Source: Pyricularia pennisetigena
Lineage: Eukaryota; Ascomycota; Sordariomycetes; Magnaporthales; Pyriculariaceae
DNA: 64,000 nucleotides
Direction of reading: 5' to 3'
Assembly (NCBI RefSeq): GCF_004337985.1
Contig: NW_021940928.1
Location: forward strand, 1 to 64,000
This document shows positions 43,647 to 53,865 of this stretch, piece after piece. A model generated the notes under the pieces. That model was not told the DNA's origin and made no database searches. It was given only the letters and a program-made list of their open reading frames with translations. Position 1 is the first letter of the stretch, and each line of letters begins with the position of its first letter. Both the position numbers and the translations under genes were made by a program.

Positions 43647-45317
43647 TTAACACCTGGGAATTTGTACAGGCTGACTTGGGTCCAGACTTAAAAACGCTTG
43701 GAAGGATAATTTGATGTCGTGAGTGCTAAGTCGACTGTCTTTGTAGCTATAGTTGTCGATCAGAAGACATTTGGGAAGCGTATCCCCCAGCAATGCGGCG
43801 CAGAGACTTCTGGCATCGTTTAGGCTTTGGAACAATACTGAGTTTTCTGATCGAATTCCCTGAGAAACCTCTTCTATCGGTGCTTCTCGAATATCTTCGG
43901 GCACCGCAGACAGAAGTGTATACTTGTCTTGACCCCAGTCACTCCTCAAGTCGCATAGATCAGACCATGCTTTTCCTTCTTCTTGTTTCTTCCTCATCTT
44001 GCGTATGTAACTGTTATCCTTGATGCTAAAGCTCACATTCCCAACCTTGGCTAGCTCCTTCTTGATGCCAGCATCATCAAGCCGACTCATCTTCATGTAA
44101 AACAATATTAGAGTGTACCGCCGAAGAAATGCAGAATGAGATGGATCCCCTTCCAATATAGACCACAGGAGTGGGACGCTCATTTCAGTGCTTAGATGTG
44201 TGGATCGATAACACTGCACCGCTTTGCTAATGTTCCTTAAAATAGTTCTTCTGTAGTCCAATGCTTGACTCGGTCGGCGCGATCTGCGGCGGCGAAATTT
44301 GATTTCCGTGGCGTATTGGCTGGAGCTGGATGAAGAAGAATCTTGACGACTTTCCGAGATATCTTTCACCACCAAAAGAGCGCCGTGGCGATTTTGCGAG
44401 GCATCTTGTGCGACTGAAAGAGCATTGTCAACCATGTGGCCGCTGGCTGGCTCAATAAAATCTGGAGAGTGGTCACTGTGATCAGTTACGAACAGGTCAT
44501 CCATGGCGTATATGGCATTATCAAAAAACTCTGTTCGATCAGCGTCAGGCACCAAGTTCGCAAAGTCTTCTTCGTTTGGCTTTAGTGTCCTAGCTTTGGT
44601 CGCTGCTAGAACCTCACATTTGAAATGGGTCAGCGCTGTTTCCCGGACTGATGCTGTGAGGTCTGAAAAGTCTACAAAGGGTTGGCCAGCCAGGATTCGT
44701 TGCATGGAATGTAAAACAAACCAGCCAGAGCTGTTTTGCTCGAGCGCCTGAGGCTGCAGCTTTATGAGAGGAAGTGAGCGCCTTCGTAGGGCCTTCGCAG
44801 AGTGTATCACTTTATCGGGAACTGCGTGGTCACTCCATGAGAGCCAGTGGATCGCATCTGGATATATTACAGCAAGAGCGTGCTCGTCACCAATGAAAAT
44901 TGGCCATAGTACTGTGTCTTCGACGCATTGTTGCCTAATAAACTCCGGCAGGCTTGACTTGGCCAACGGAACTCGAGGATTTTCAATAAAATATTTGTTA
45001 GGTAGAGAAAATGATAGAAGCTCTACATAGTCTTGAAACATGCTTGAATCTATAGCTGCGTCTGGGCTCAGATAGTTGTGCAAGACAGGAGCGACTATCT
45101 CTGTCAGCCCCGGCATCTGATTAGAGCAGGTGGTTGAGACTTGAAGGTCGTTAAAGTAATCAAGGTCGGGATATATCTCTTGTGGCGATGACGGAACTTC
45201 GAAGGAAGGGTACTTGGCCTTTATTATGCCGATAGCAATTTCAAGCATGTGAAGCTCTTTTTGAGTAAAAAGAAAAACAGTTAAGCTGCCTAACCAGCTA
45301 TGCAGGGAGGACTCCAT
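43647..45317 (-). CDS. Ulp1/SENP-like protein with altered active site
   Basis: 556 residues from ATG 45317; the frame is open to 45389 with another ATG. The N-terminal half has a C48-peptidase-like layout: VLWPIFIGDEHALAVIYPDAIHWLSWSD, in which a His and Asp occupy catalytic positions, then QALEQNSSGWFVLHSMQRIL, where active enzymes have Q...DCGxxVL. The cysteine position is Ser here. A serine tract and an RRRRSRR patch follow. The C-terminal third (SVPLLWSILEGDPS, RRYTLILFYMKMS, RKMRKKQEEGKAWSDLCDLRSDWG) recurs as a truncated copy at 53375-53865, so the gene belongs to a dispersed family. SUMO-protease activity is unlikely. The Ulp1 assignment rests on motif spacing only. Confidence 0.5.
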   Translation of the reverse strand: MESSLHSWLGSLTVFLFTQKELHMLEIAIGIIKAKYPSFEVPSSPQEIYPDLDYFNDLQVSTTCSNQMPGLTEIVAPVLHNYLSPDAAIDSSMFQDYVELLSFSLPNKYFIENPRVPLAKSSLPEFIRQQCVEDTVLWPIFIGDEHALAVIYPDAIHWLSWSDHAVPDKVIHSAKALRRRSLPLIKLQPQALEQNSSGWFVLHSMQRILAGQPFVDFSDLTASVRETALTHFKCEVLAATKARTLKPNEEDFANLVPDADRTEFFDNAIYAMDDLFVTDHSDHSPDFIEPASGHMVDNALSVAQDASQNRHGALLVVKDISESRQDSSSSSSSQYATEIKFRRRRSRRPSQALDYRRTILRNISKAVQCYRSTHLSTEMSVPLLWSILEGDPSHSAFLRRYTLILFYMKMSRLDDAGIKKELAKVGNVSFSIKDNSYIRKMRKKQEEGKAWSDLCDLRSDWGQDKYTLLSAVPEDIREAPIEEVSQGIRSENSVLFQSLNDARSLCAALLGDTLPKCLLIDNYSYKDSRLSTHDIKLSFQAFLSLDPSQPVQIPRC

Positions 45318-45389
45318 GACAAATTTATCTGGAAAGCACATAAAAGAAAAAATGATGAAGTAGTGAAGCATAGAAATTCTATTTATCAC

Positions 45390-46072
45390 AGTCTAGGGCT
45401 AGTTTTGGATCAAGTCTGACTAAGTTTCGCTTTTCGTCTGACTGGCTGTAGCTCACGAGGCCCAGAGCAGTTTCGGATGTTACAGTTGACTTGATGTATA
45501 AGGCGCTTTGAGCAGTAATGCGGGTGCGTGTCGCCACTAAAGCGCTTATCAAAAACGATGAGCCATTTTACGCACAAAAGAGTCATACGTTTGAGAGACA
45601 GCGGGCCTTTCAGATATGATGGTGGGTCATGATCTTCACAGGAAATACATCAACGGTTCTGCGGCTGCTTTGGAGTAACTTCGGGTCAAAGAATGTTACA
45701 TTCGAACTCTGACATCATAGCAAGGCGCTCTATTAAATACTGTATAAGCGATGACAGCCCACAGGTGTTATGACAGTTCTACTGGAAGTCCAACGGGCAA
45801 CCTAAGTCATGCTCAATCGTTCCTTACGTCCATCGAGGAGGGAGTTGTCGAAGAATACCACATAACTCACGGGGCCAACATGGGAGCAGAACTGAAGTTT
45901 AGAGAGGCTGCCACTGTATTTAGCCATGTTTGATGTCATACAAGTAAAGAGGGTCAGAAAATAATATGGAAGCTCATGATTCCATGGCTATTTAAAATGA
46001 AGATCAAGCAAACAACCCAATTGAACCCTTATGATAGCATGTTCCCGCAGACCTCGTCTCCAGTTCTGGCTT
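45390..46072. other. No supported gene
   Basis: Upstream region of the Ulp1-like gene; weak frames only. Confidence 0.4.
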
Positions 46073-46629
46073 TCAGCGAAACCATTCGCGTGAATCATTC
46101 CGACGCCCAGTCCTGTTCGGATATCTCGGGCCTCTGCATCCTCCACCTCGACCCCGATGATGAGGTGCGAACTGCCGTGGAGCCCAGAATCGTCCATGGT
46201 CCTGAAACCTTCGATCCTGCGCACCGGCAAACCTCACTTGCACTTCGGAGAAAGGTTCAGCTGTGAGGAACTCGTATGGTTCTTGTTGGGTTGCGTCCTG
46301 AATCTCGCGCCCAGCTAAAGTTTGAATCCCACTGAGTGCACTTGTCCCTGAATCAAAAATGAGAATGACTGAATTATCACTAATCCGTCTGATGTCGATA
46401 TCACGAGCATCGAGACCCAGTTTGTTGAGATAGGTCGGGACTTGGCGTATATTAAGGCCCCTTAATACAAGCTCTTTCGGCTCTGGTGTGCCTCTTGCCT
46501 CTTCGTCTGCAAAGTTCAGGCTCTGCAGAAATGTTTGGTCAGTAAGATGCTCATTAGGGTGGTGGAGATCAGAAGACAGTTCCGCACCTCATCAAGCCTG
46601 TCATCATTGGTTTCATAATCCAATTCCAT
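46073..46629 (-). CDS. RRM-like protein with RGG tail (NCBP3-like), two exons
   Basis: Exons 46588-46629 and 46073-46522 join in phase across a 65-bp intron (GTGCGG...CTGCAG), giving 163 residues. It starts MELDYETNDDRLDE, an acidic leader. Residues about 30-80 (ELVLRGLNIRQVPTYLNKLGL, then RRISDNSVILIFDS) have the strand-helix-strand pattern of the RRM-like domain in NCBP3-type cap-binding proteins. The end is Arg/Gly-rich (HHRGRGGGCRGPRYPNRTGRR), an RNA-binding RGG box. Upstream sequence stays open in frame, so the true start may be earlier. Long frames on the opposite strand here are shadows. Confidence 0.55.
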
Positions 46630-47284
46630 CGTTGCCGTAAGCTCTGGGGCACTTGGCTGAAGCGTACCTTGACACGATCGTAAGAGTAGTAGCGGTGGTA
46701 ATGGTCTATGCCTGCTGTGCTGCTTTTAAACGACAGCATGACGATTAACGCGGGTTGTGACGCCAAAATCGGCGCAACAGGCTGCTACATTGAATCAAAC
46801 CTTTGCATTTAGCTATGACAACCGGCCTAAGCGGAGTCTCATGTTGGTTGTTACCGGAGGAAGCTACGGAAGTCTTGGCCAGACAAATCTTAGCATGATG
46901 TAAGCTGAGCAACTGGAAAAGACTGGAGAGACCGAAAGACAAACTTCCTTCCACAAATCATCCATTTACTGATCTCTCATTTACGCTTCCCTTTGACGCT
47001 GATGCGGTCTATAAGTTTGCATAAACACATGTCAGGAGAATGAATCAATAGACCTGGTTGGTAGCATCTATATCCGGATGTACGGAATAGGAAATTGCGC
47101 ATCAGTGTGTCTATTAGAAGGGATAAAGCGACATATTGCAAAAGTCTCATATATACCTGTGGCGATTGAAGAGTCTGCTTAACTTGACGGCAGTGGCTAC
47201 CAGACTGGTGTGCTAGGTCCGTAGGCGTACCAAATTGCAAGTAGTTTATCCCCGCTATCATTCGGAACTTCATCGTGGAGTTAC
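46630..47284. other. No supported gene
   Basis: Possible 5' part of the RGG gene on the left; otherwise nothing recognised. Confidence 0.4.
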
Positions 47285-47551
47285 TTGCTAACAAATACTA
47301 CTAGGTTATCGATGACGGGACGCCGTGCCCCAATCATGGTGGTTAGAGTTGCTTGCTTGCGGTGTGCAAAATGGACAGAGCTCACTTCGACAGATGAAGC
47401 AAAAACAGCCTGCATGTATCAAATAGGGTTTAACCTGTTCTATTGCCTCAAATGTGCGGTTACGACAGGACACCCTACTGTCGAACGGACGGAAGTTGCG
47501 ACTCTGCAGTCTGGGGCCGAGCTCGAGAAGAGCAAGCAACACCAAGTATGA
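47285..47551 (+). CDS. Small CxxC-CxxC protein
   Basis: 88 codons with CLRCAKW ... FYCLKCAVTTGHP, two CxxC pairs about 30 residues apart that could bind zinc. No other exon was identified. Its function is unknown; it may be a fragment. Confidence 0.3.
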   Translation: MLTNTTRLSMTGRRAPIMVVRVACLRCAKWTELTSTDEAKTACMYQIGFNLFYCLKCAVTTGHPTVERTEVATLQSGAELEKSKQHQV

Positions 47552-47994
47552 GACCAGGTGCTGGGTGGACAATTCGAGAGCGATAATTACTCGTCATTAC
47601 TTTCATGCTCCCACAGTCGTCCTGGTCTTGTCCTTGTCTTTTCCAAGGCCACTAGGACCGTAGTACACCACTTTCTAATCCGTGCAGCTAGATTTGGCGG
47701 TTCAAATGTCAAACCTAACAAGTAAATGAATTCGATAATGTGATTGAGGACGTAAATAGTTGCTTTGACCAGTAGATATAATTACGTATAGCATCGACAT
47801 TGCCTCGAAAATTGACAGAAGCCCTCTTTGCGAACAGGTCACATGTGGGCCAAACACCATATTTCTTTTCGCAAGTTAGCTACAGCCATTCTACTTGCAG
47901 CCTCATGCAGGAATCTGTCTCCTGCCCATACAGGTCTCTCACGGTCAAGGCCCAGAAATCCATCAATTTCTGTACGAAGCCCTCTCTCGATCAA

Positions 47995-48237
47995 ATGTCA
48001 TCTGATGACATTCCCAGCGCAAGAGCATCCTTCAAAAAGCCACAGAAAATCTTGGGCATCGTCAGACCACTAGGGCGCGGGCTTGCCCCTCCTCTTCAGA
48101 TTATTCAAGGAATCGGTGCCGACGATAAAGCTCAGTTAGGATGCCCAAGAGAACTGGATAAATTTAAAATGGCCAAGGCTGCGTCCGACGAGTTGCAAAG
48201 TGTTCTAGCTGCCAGGGATCGGCGTCACGGCGGCTGA
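47995..48237 (+). CDS. Short hypothetical ORF
   Basis: 80 residues from ATG 47995 (the frame is open further upstream). A charged KMAKAASDELQSVLAARD helix lies at the end. It lies 100 bp before a solo LTR and may be the remnant of a longer gene. Confidence 0.3.
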   Translation: MSSDDIPSARASFKKPQKILGIVRPLGRGLAPPLQIIQGIGADDKAQLGCPRELDKFKMAKAASDELQSVLAARDRRHGG

Positions 48238-48341
48238 GGCAACTTCATGATTATATTTGCAGAACTTGATTGAAGACAATTCGTCGGCTATTGATCTTGG
48301 ACTGCAATATCGGGTTAACGGAGCTGGAAACAGGCCGGCGT

Positions 48342-48532
48342 TGTCATGGCCAGGGTAAGCATAGCACGGAAGCTAGTCTATTGGCACCCATCGACGAAGA
48401 TCCTACTCTAGGGGAAAGGAATTGAAAAAAGTTGCTGAGCTTGACGCGACGCGAGTAGAAGGTATCGCCTATGTGGGTCATTGGTCATTGGTCAGGGTTA
48501 GGGTCGGGTGATCTCAGGGTCTGAATGTCACA
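48342..48532 (-). repeat. Old solo LTR of the chromovirus
   Basis: 191 bp, more diverged than the other LTRs. Flanking bases ggcgt and ggcgc agree at four of five positions, which fits a decayed 5-bp target duplication and a simple solo-LTR history. Confidence 0.88.
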
Positions 48533-48885
48533 GGCGCTATGTCCAAAGACCAAAGTCGGCCAAGCCAGGTGAGAGATAGAAGTGGTATTTAGCAAGCAGA
48601 AAACAGTTTTCTCTGGGTGCTGTTGTGTTTCTTAACAAATAATAACATTTACTTATGCCGGTTGACTTCAATCATGGGCCTGGTTAGACCTGCACCAAAA
48701 CTGGATTGCTGCAACGTGTCCAAGTAAATGGCTGACCGACATCGCCAGAGGCTTTTTAGGCTGTATAGCGGCTTGACTTCAGGAAAAGAACATAAGCAAG
48801 CTGCTCTGGAGTATAAAGCCTACTAAAAGCCACCACAATTCTGGCAAAGGCAAAAAGATTTGACGTAGATACAACATAAAACAAC

Positions 48886-49208
48886 ATGACCCCAAGACCA
48901 GCATCAAGTCTTTATACTTCAACCGTTTGCTCAAGCAATTCTTCAAGTCCTATCGTTTATTCAGCAAATCGTTTCGAGCTAGATGACTTGCTGAAAAATA
49001 TTATACTCCAGTTCAATCAATGTGAGGAACTGCAGTCCAAGGTTCGGCTGCTTCGGAACTCCTGGAACCGGATGATTGGAATCTTGGCACAAGCGAGAAA
49101 GGTTTGTATGCAGATTTTCCAGTTGCTTGACTTAACTATTAGTCAGATGAACCTAGAGAGAAACAAATACCTAGCAAATTGCACGGCATTTTAATAATTG
49201 CTTGATCA
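48886..49208 (+). CDS. Small coiled-coil hypothetical protein
   Basis: ATG 48886, Ser/Thr-rich start, then a helical LDDLLKNIILQFNQCEELQSKVRLLRNSWNR-type stretch. A GTTTGT donor near 49102 and ATTAG acceptor near 49142 would give an alternative short ending. Unknown function. Confidence 0.3.
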
Positions 49209-49275
49209 CTTTTTTGGCTTCACTATTGTCGCGTAGTAAACCACCGCAATCAGCAACAAAAGCGTGCACTCCAAC

Positions 49276-49366
49276 CTTTGACAAAGCATTCAGGCACATT
49301 GAGTTTGAATCGGGCTGAAACCAGCTGAATCATTAGAAACGACTTTGTTTCCACGCTTTGTCAAAG
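49276..49366. repeat. 12-bp perfect inverted repeat with 67-bp spacer
   Basis: CTTTGACAAAGC at 49276-49287 and GCTTTGTCAAAG at 49355-49366 would form a stem. There is no terminator or known element match. Confidence 0.6.
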
Positions 49367-50215
49367 GCATGACACCGACTCCCTTCACTTGACGCGCTTT
49401 CTTATTCCAACACGACCTTGTAACGCGCATGGCACTCTTTTACTCTATTTTCCTAGGATTAAGCTGGCATTGTACAGAAGTCTGTTCGACTATATAAACC
49501 CAGCCAGATAGATACATTCGTTTAGATAAAATAATAGAAAACAACGTTCACAACAACTATAGTTTCTAATGGAGTTTTTCAGCCTTTACCCACAACCCCT
49601 CCAATCGAGGAAAAAGCGAGGGGTGAAATAAAAGAAGGTTAACTGCTTTATTTTACTCCTTTGGCAGTTTATGGGACAGGGTTAGCCCCGAATCAATCTC
49701 CACCGCCACCTCCCAAACATCCGCAGCTGCGGGCTCGCATGCCAACGACGAAAACCTGGCCGGCCTTTCGCATTCCGAACTTGAGCACTAGTTCTCCGTT
49801 GTTCCTCACCCAATATGCGGAATGCGAGATACACGCCTTCAATGATTGTTTTTTATCTTGCTTTTTTGGTTGCAGCCGGTTTCGAAGCTTTTGCATGGAC
49901 ACTCTGGCCTACGATACCGTGACTTCCAAAGGAATATACTGAATCGGGAACCAACAATACACGTTAGAAAGTATTTATATTGGACAATGTGCCAAGGACT
50001 GTCATTAATGTTGCTTTCTAGCTCCACATCAGAGGCACAATGTCATTGCTAAATCTGTTCTGTTTACCTTCCAATAATGTATGATGCTAGCAATGGATTA
50101 CCTCTAATGTATTGAAGCCCACAACTCGAAGCTCGAGGAGTTGGAGAAAGTTATGCGGGTAGCTAAAACAGACTGACATCCAGAATTTGAGGCTAGCATG
50201 CAACCCACCAATCAC
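49367..50215. other. No supported gene
   Basis: Weak overlapping frames, no recognisable element. Confidence 0.4.
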
Positions 50216-50368
50216 TAACGTTGGGTACCCCCTAACCGCACCCCCCTAACAACCGCACCCCCCTAACAACCGCACCCCCAAAAATCTAACAACAAAATTC
50301 CGAGTTTCGGAAATCGATTTAAAAATAAAACTATGAACGCATAGAAATACAATTATCTTCAAGCTCTT
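50216..50368 (-). mobile_element. Pogo-type transposon end, inverted remnant
   Basis: It starts TAACGTTGGGTACCCCC and matches the reverse complement of the right end 53225-53374, including the last codons of the transposase (LEDNCISMR then stop, against LENNCIFVR then stop). It is the 3' end of a second copy of the same element in opposite orientation. Confidence 0.7.
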
Positions 50369-50778
50369 TGTTACGATCAAGGTATCGGGTAGCCTGTTCT
50401 TATGGTAAAGTACAGTGGGTTGAAGCAACTGAGCGTCTGACTGGATAACTGGGGTTCTCAATGACTGGGGTGAAGTTATGATCAATTCCTGGGTAGGTAG
50501 TAAGTTGGAGACAAGTTGATTGCTGTTAAGCAATCCTAAGCTAAGTCTATTTACATGGTAAGAAGCGTGTCTTATATAGATTATATCCCAAGTGTGATCT
50601 CTTTTGATCTCTATAGATCACTTGAGATCACTTCCTTGGCTGTCACGTGGAGTCACGTGACTCCTTCCTTAGGTAATACACTTTCTGCCGGTCGGTGTTT
50701 TCTCTGGGCGAGTATCGTCAGGAGGGGTGTGACCCCGCCTGGTCTCCCTGGTACCGGCCCAACTGTCTGGTCGTAACA
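50369..50778 (+). repeat. Solo LTR, second retrotransposon family
   Basis: 410 bp with TGTTACGATC and GGTCGTAACA ends forming an inverted repeat. Homologous to 36122-36496. It sits exactly between the inverted pogo remnant and the truncated pogo copy. Confidence 0.75.
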
Positions 50779-51348
50779 CTTATCGACGTCAACTTGGATT
50801 TGTTAGCCAATTTTGCTGTTCATCGGTTATTGGGAAAAGGAAATTTCTTTTTTGTTATAAAAACGGCATATCGAAAGCATTTACAACAAAAATTATCCAA
50901 TCTGGGTGGCGTACAACGGGGTTATGGCCGGTAAATTTGGTTAAACCACTTTTAAGCCCTTTTTTGTTAGAAAATAGCAACGCCAACGTTATAAAAAGTG
51001 AAAACAACGGTTTGCAAAGGGACAAAACACCGGAAAGCCCAACCCAAAAAATTAACGACCCGTCTCTACTTATTTGGAAAACCCCTAAAACGACCCGAGA
51101 CGTCCGATTTCAACTGCAAAAACTTTCCCAATCCAACAAAACCAACGCTACTTCACGTCTTTTATTTGCAAAAGTCCAAAAAAGCTTCGAAGCCAAAGAT
51201 ACCCTTTTGGCTAGCGCCCAGCAAAAAATCAGCTTATCGGAAGCACAACTGGAGGCAATACGGCCGGCTAAAAGGAGGAGGGTGGTTCCGGATCCAAACG
51301 AGCTTTTGGTTAACAAACAAAACATTATTGGATTGCAGGAAAATGATA

Positions 51349-53193
51349 TAACGTGGTTTATCAGTACCCCGGCCATATCAGTACCCCGGCCACTTTTCCA
51401 ACCGGCCAAACTCCCAACGTCAATTATAACGCCAGCTTTATTTAATTTACCTCGATACAATCGGAAATATATACATCGGACATTTCTGCATCCTCCTGAC
51501 AGGTGCGTGCATTGTGCCCTGTATTCCCGCAGTTGCTACAGCGCTGAACGGTCGTTAACCTTCCAATAGAACGACCCCTATTTTCACGTTCTTCCTGCTG
51601 TACCTGTTCCGTAACGTTCTTTTGTTCTAACAAACCTTGTATTTCTCCAACCGTTGCTGACCCTTCTTGACGGATTTGTGTTTTTTTGGCCCTTCGTCGT
51701 TTGCTAAGCGCTTCGTTAGCCTTCCGAAGGTTGCGGACCTCTGCTTCGAGAAGTGTGTTTCGATAAGCAAAAGATTCTAATCCCTTCGCCAGTTGCTTTA
51801 CTGCTTCGAAAATAGGAGTCGGAGAGCTGCTTTGATGACGGCTAATTCGATTTTCAACAAGCGTAGATTGGCAAACCGCTTCTGTTGGGTTGTGTGGCGT
51901 TTGAGAAACCCAAATATCGGTATTGGGAAAAGCAGGCTCTTTGGGTGACGGCGTCCGCAATTTTATATCCAGCTTGGATATAACCGTTTCCGGATCGAAA
52001 GGGATAAGTCCGGCCCCTCGGAAACCTCCGGCCATATTTTTTTTCGTCATTGACTTTTTATAGGCCGCTGCAAAGGCTAAAAAGAACTCGACTTTGCTAA
52101 TACTGGTGATGTGGGCCCGGATAAAGTCGTTGATTTCTTGACCGTACGCCCGCTTTAGGATACTGAATATTCCTACGTCAAGTGGTTGAGTTAGGTGAGA
52201 TGAATGAGCAGGCAGGCAAAGCGGAATAATGTTGTGATCTTTGCAATAGGTTTCGAATTCGGGCGACTGGTGGCTGCCATGCCCATCGAGTACCAGCATC
52301 CGATATGCGCCCTTTGTCCGCGATTTCGTACAATTGTCGAAATGTTGGATCCATTCCAGGCCTGTTTCGTTGTTTGTCCATCCATTGGGGGTAGGTTTGA
52401 TACGCCAGGAAGCCGGAAGACCGCTTTCTGTATACCAATTCGCGAGATGGTAGGCGCCTTTAACGATGAGAAATGGAGGCACATCGTACCCGTCGCCACT
52501 AATGCAGCAGATTGCCGTAGCCCATTCTCGATTGCCAGGCTGTATTCGTTTGCTTTTTCCGCGTTTTTCTGACCCGGCCACGACCATATGGCCACAAATC
52601 TGGCCCATCATAAAGCCGGTTTCGTCGAAGTTGTAGATATCGCAGTCCTGGATACCGTATTTGGCCCTCATGTTGGCTACTAGTCGAAACCACGCGTTTA
52701 ACGCGTCAGGATTTTCGCAAAGGGCCCTTTGGAAGTCGAAGGCGCGAGAAAAACGCGTCTTTAGCTCTGTACGTCGTTTAACGAAGCGATAAGCCCAAAG
52801 CTTGCCAACCGGTCGCGTATTCCGCATCGCGAGGATATAGTCGGCCATTGCGGCCACGTCAGCGATCTGAGGCGGAAATCCTCGGGAATCTAGGTCCAAT
52901 ATATACTGGACGATTACCTCCTCTTCGCTTTCCGTCAATTTTTGCGCGCTGGGCCGACGATTGGCCAAAGCAGCGGCGCCGTTTATTCTGTCTTGTAGGG
53001 TCGTTCGGGCTACATTGTAAGTTTTGGCGACTTTTCGAATGCTGGACTTTTTGTTAGATCGAAGCTCATTTAGTGCTAGTATAAATCTTCCATTGTTGAT
53101 GGGAGAAAAAGCGCGTGTCGCAATTGAAAGATGGTGTTGAGCTCAAAAGTGGCCGGGGTACTGATATGGCCGGGGTACTGATAAACCACGTTA
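51349..53193 (-). mobile_element. Fot1/pogo-like DNA transposon, complete, nested
   Basis: 1,845 bp including TA at both ends. Perfect inverted repeats of about 47 bp start TAACGTGGTTTATCAG and contain two copies of ATCAGTACCCCGGCCA. It is inserted in the older pogo transposase. Removing it with one TA leaves that older frame open across the site. Confidence 0.93.
51442..53142 (-). CDS. Fot1/pogo-like transposase (no in-frame ATG at 5' end)
   Basis: Open from 53142 to a stop at 51442. The N-terminus has a pipsqueak-type helix-turn-helix (NNGRFILALNELR, VAKTYNVARTTLQDR), then a CENP-B-type domain (YRFVKRR). The DDE domain has NFDETGF, LVLDGHGSH and QPLDVGIF, giving three aspartates. A coiled coil follows (about 51700-51800), then a CCHC knuckle (CSNCGNTGHNARTC). 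It cuts and pastes the element at TA sites in the nucleus. No ATG occurs in frame before the catalytic domain; the first alternative start is TTG at 52968, which would drop the helix-turn-helix. The start codon is therefore lost, or an upstream exon exists. Confidence 0.85.
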   Translation of the reverse strand, partial: AQHHLSIATRAFSPINNGRFILALNELRSNKKSSIRKVAKTYNVARTTLQDRINGAAALANRRPSAQKLTESEEEVIVQYILDLDSRGFPPQIADVAAMADYILAMRNTRPVGKLWAYRFVKRRTELKTRFSRAFDFQRALCENPDALNAWFRLVANMRAKYGIQDCDIYNFDETGFMMGQICGHMVVAGSEKRGKSKRIQPGNREWATAICCISGDGYDVPPFLIVKGAYHLANWYTESGLPASWRIKPTPNGWTNNETGLEWIQHFDNCTKSRTKGAYRMLVLDGHGSHQSPEFETYCKDHNIIPLCLPAHSSHLTQPLDVGIFSILKRAYGQEINDFIRAHITSISKVEFFLAFAAAYKKSMTKKNMAGGFRGAGLIPFDPETVISKLDIKLRTPSPKEPAFPNTDIWVSQTPHNPTEAVCQSTLVENRISRHQSSSPTPIFEAVKQLAKGLESFAYRNTLLEAEVRNLRKANEALSKRRRAKKTQIRQEGSATVGEIQGLLEQKNVTEQVQQEERENRGRSIGRLTTVQRCSNCGNTGHNARTCQEDAEMSDVYISDCIEVN

Positions 53194-53374
53194 GAAAATC
53201 TGGAACCTTTAGCTGATGAAGAAGAGGTTAATCAACCGGAGAAGCTTGAAAACAATTGTATTTTTGTGCGTTGGTAGTTTTATATTTAAATCAGTTTATA
53301 AAAGTAGGCATTTCGTTGTTAGATTTTAAGGGTGCTGAACAGGGGGGGTGCCGAACAGGGGGTACGCAACGTTA

Positions 53375-53865
53375 ATATGAGCGTCCCACTGCTGTGGTCT
53401 ATATTGGAAGGGGATCCGCCTCAATCTGTATTCCTTCGGCGATATACTTTGATATTGTTTTACATGCAGATAAGTCAACTTGACGATGCTGGCGTCAAGA
53501 GGGAGCTGGAAAAAATTGGGGATTGGAAGTTTTGCATCAGGAACAACAGCTCTATACGAAAGATGAGAAAAAAACAAGAAGAAGGGAAAGCATGGTCTGA
53601 TCTATGCGACTTAAAGAGTCACTGGGGTCTAGAAAGGTATACACTTCTGTCTGCGGTGCCCGAGGACACTCAAGAAGCGCCAATATGAGAGATGGCCGAG
53701 GGGATTCAATCGCAAAACTCAGTATTGCTACAAAGCCTAAATGACGCCAGACGGCTCTGCGCCGCATTGCTCGATGAAAGACTACCCAATCACGACATCA
53801 AATTATCGTTCAAGGCGTTTTTAAGTTTGGATCCAAATCAGCCAGTACAGATCCCCAGGTTCTAA
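53375..53865 (+). pseudogene. Truncated copy of the Ulp1-like gene
   Basis: It begins at MSVPLLWSILEGDPP directly beside the pogo end and follows the C-terminal third of the gene at 43647, with about 75% similarity (RRYTLILFYMQIS, IRKMRKKQEEGKAWSDLCDL). A TGA interrupts the frame near 53688, and a 16-residue segment present in the other copy is deleted near 53785. It ends VQIPRF and stop. Confidence 0.85.

Larger units (their letters stand above)
50779..53374 (+). pseudogene. Pogo/Fot-type transposase C-terminal fragment, interrupted
   Basis: The left part is 50779-51350 and the right part 53194-53374. It reads KAFTTKIIQSGWRTTGLWPVN (with a frameshift near 50890), then KPLLSPFLLENSNAN, LLIWKTPKTTRDVR and GLQENDI. 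It resumes after the nested element as ENLEPLADEEE to CIFVRW and stop. This is the C-terminal third of a fungal pogo transposase. It ends at an inverted terminal repeat and a TA at 53373-53374. The DNA-binding and most of the catalytic domains are missing. Confidence 0.75.

Noticed and set aside
50216..53374. One pogo element with very long inverted repeats
   Set aside because: The matching ends include the transposase stop and last codons, so they are two copies in opposite orientation.
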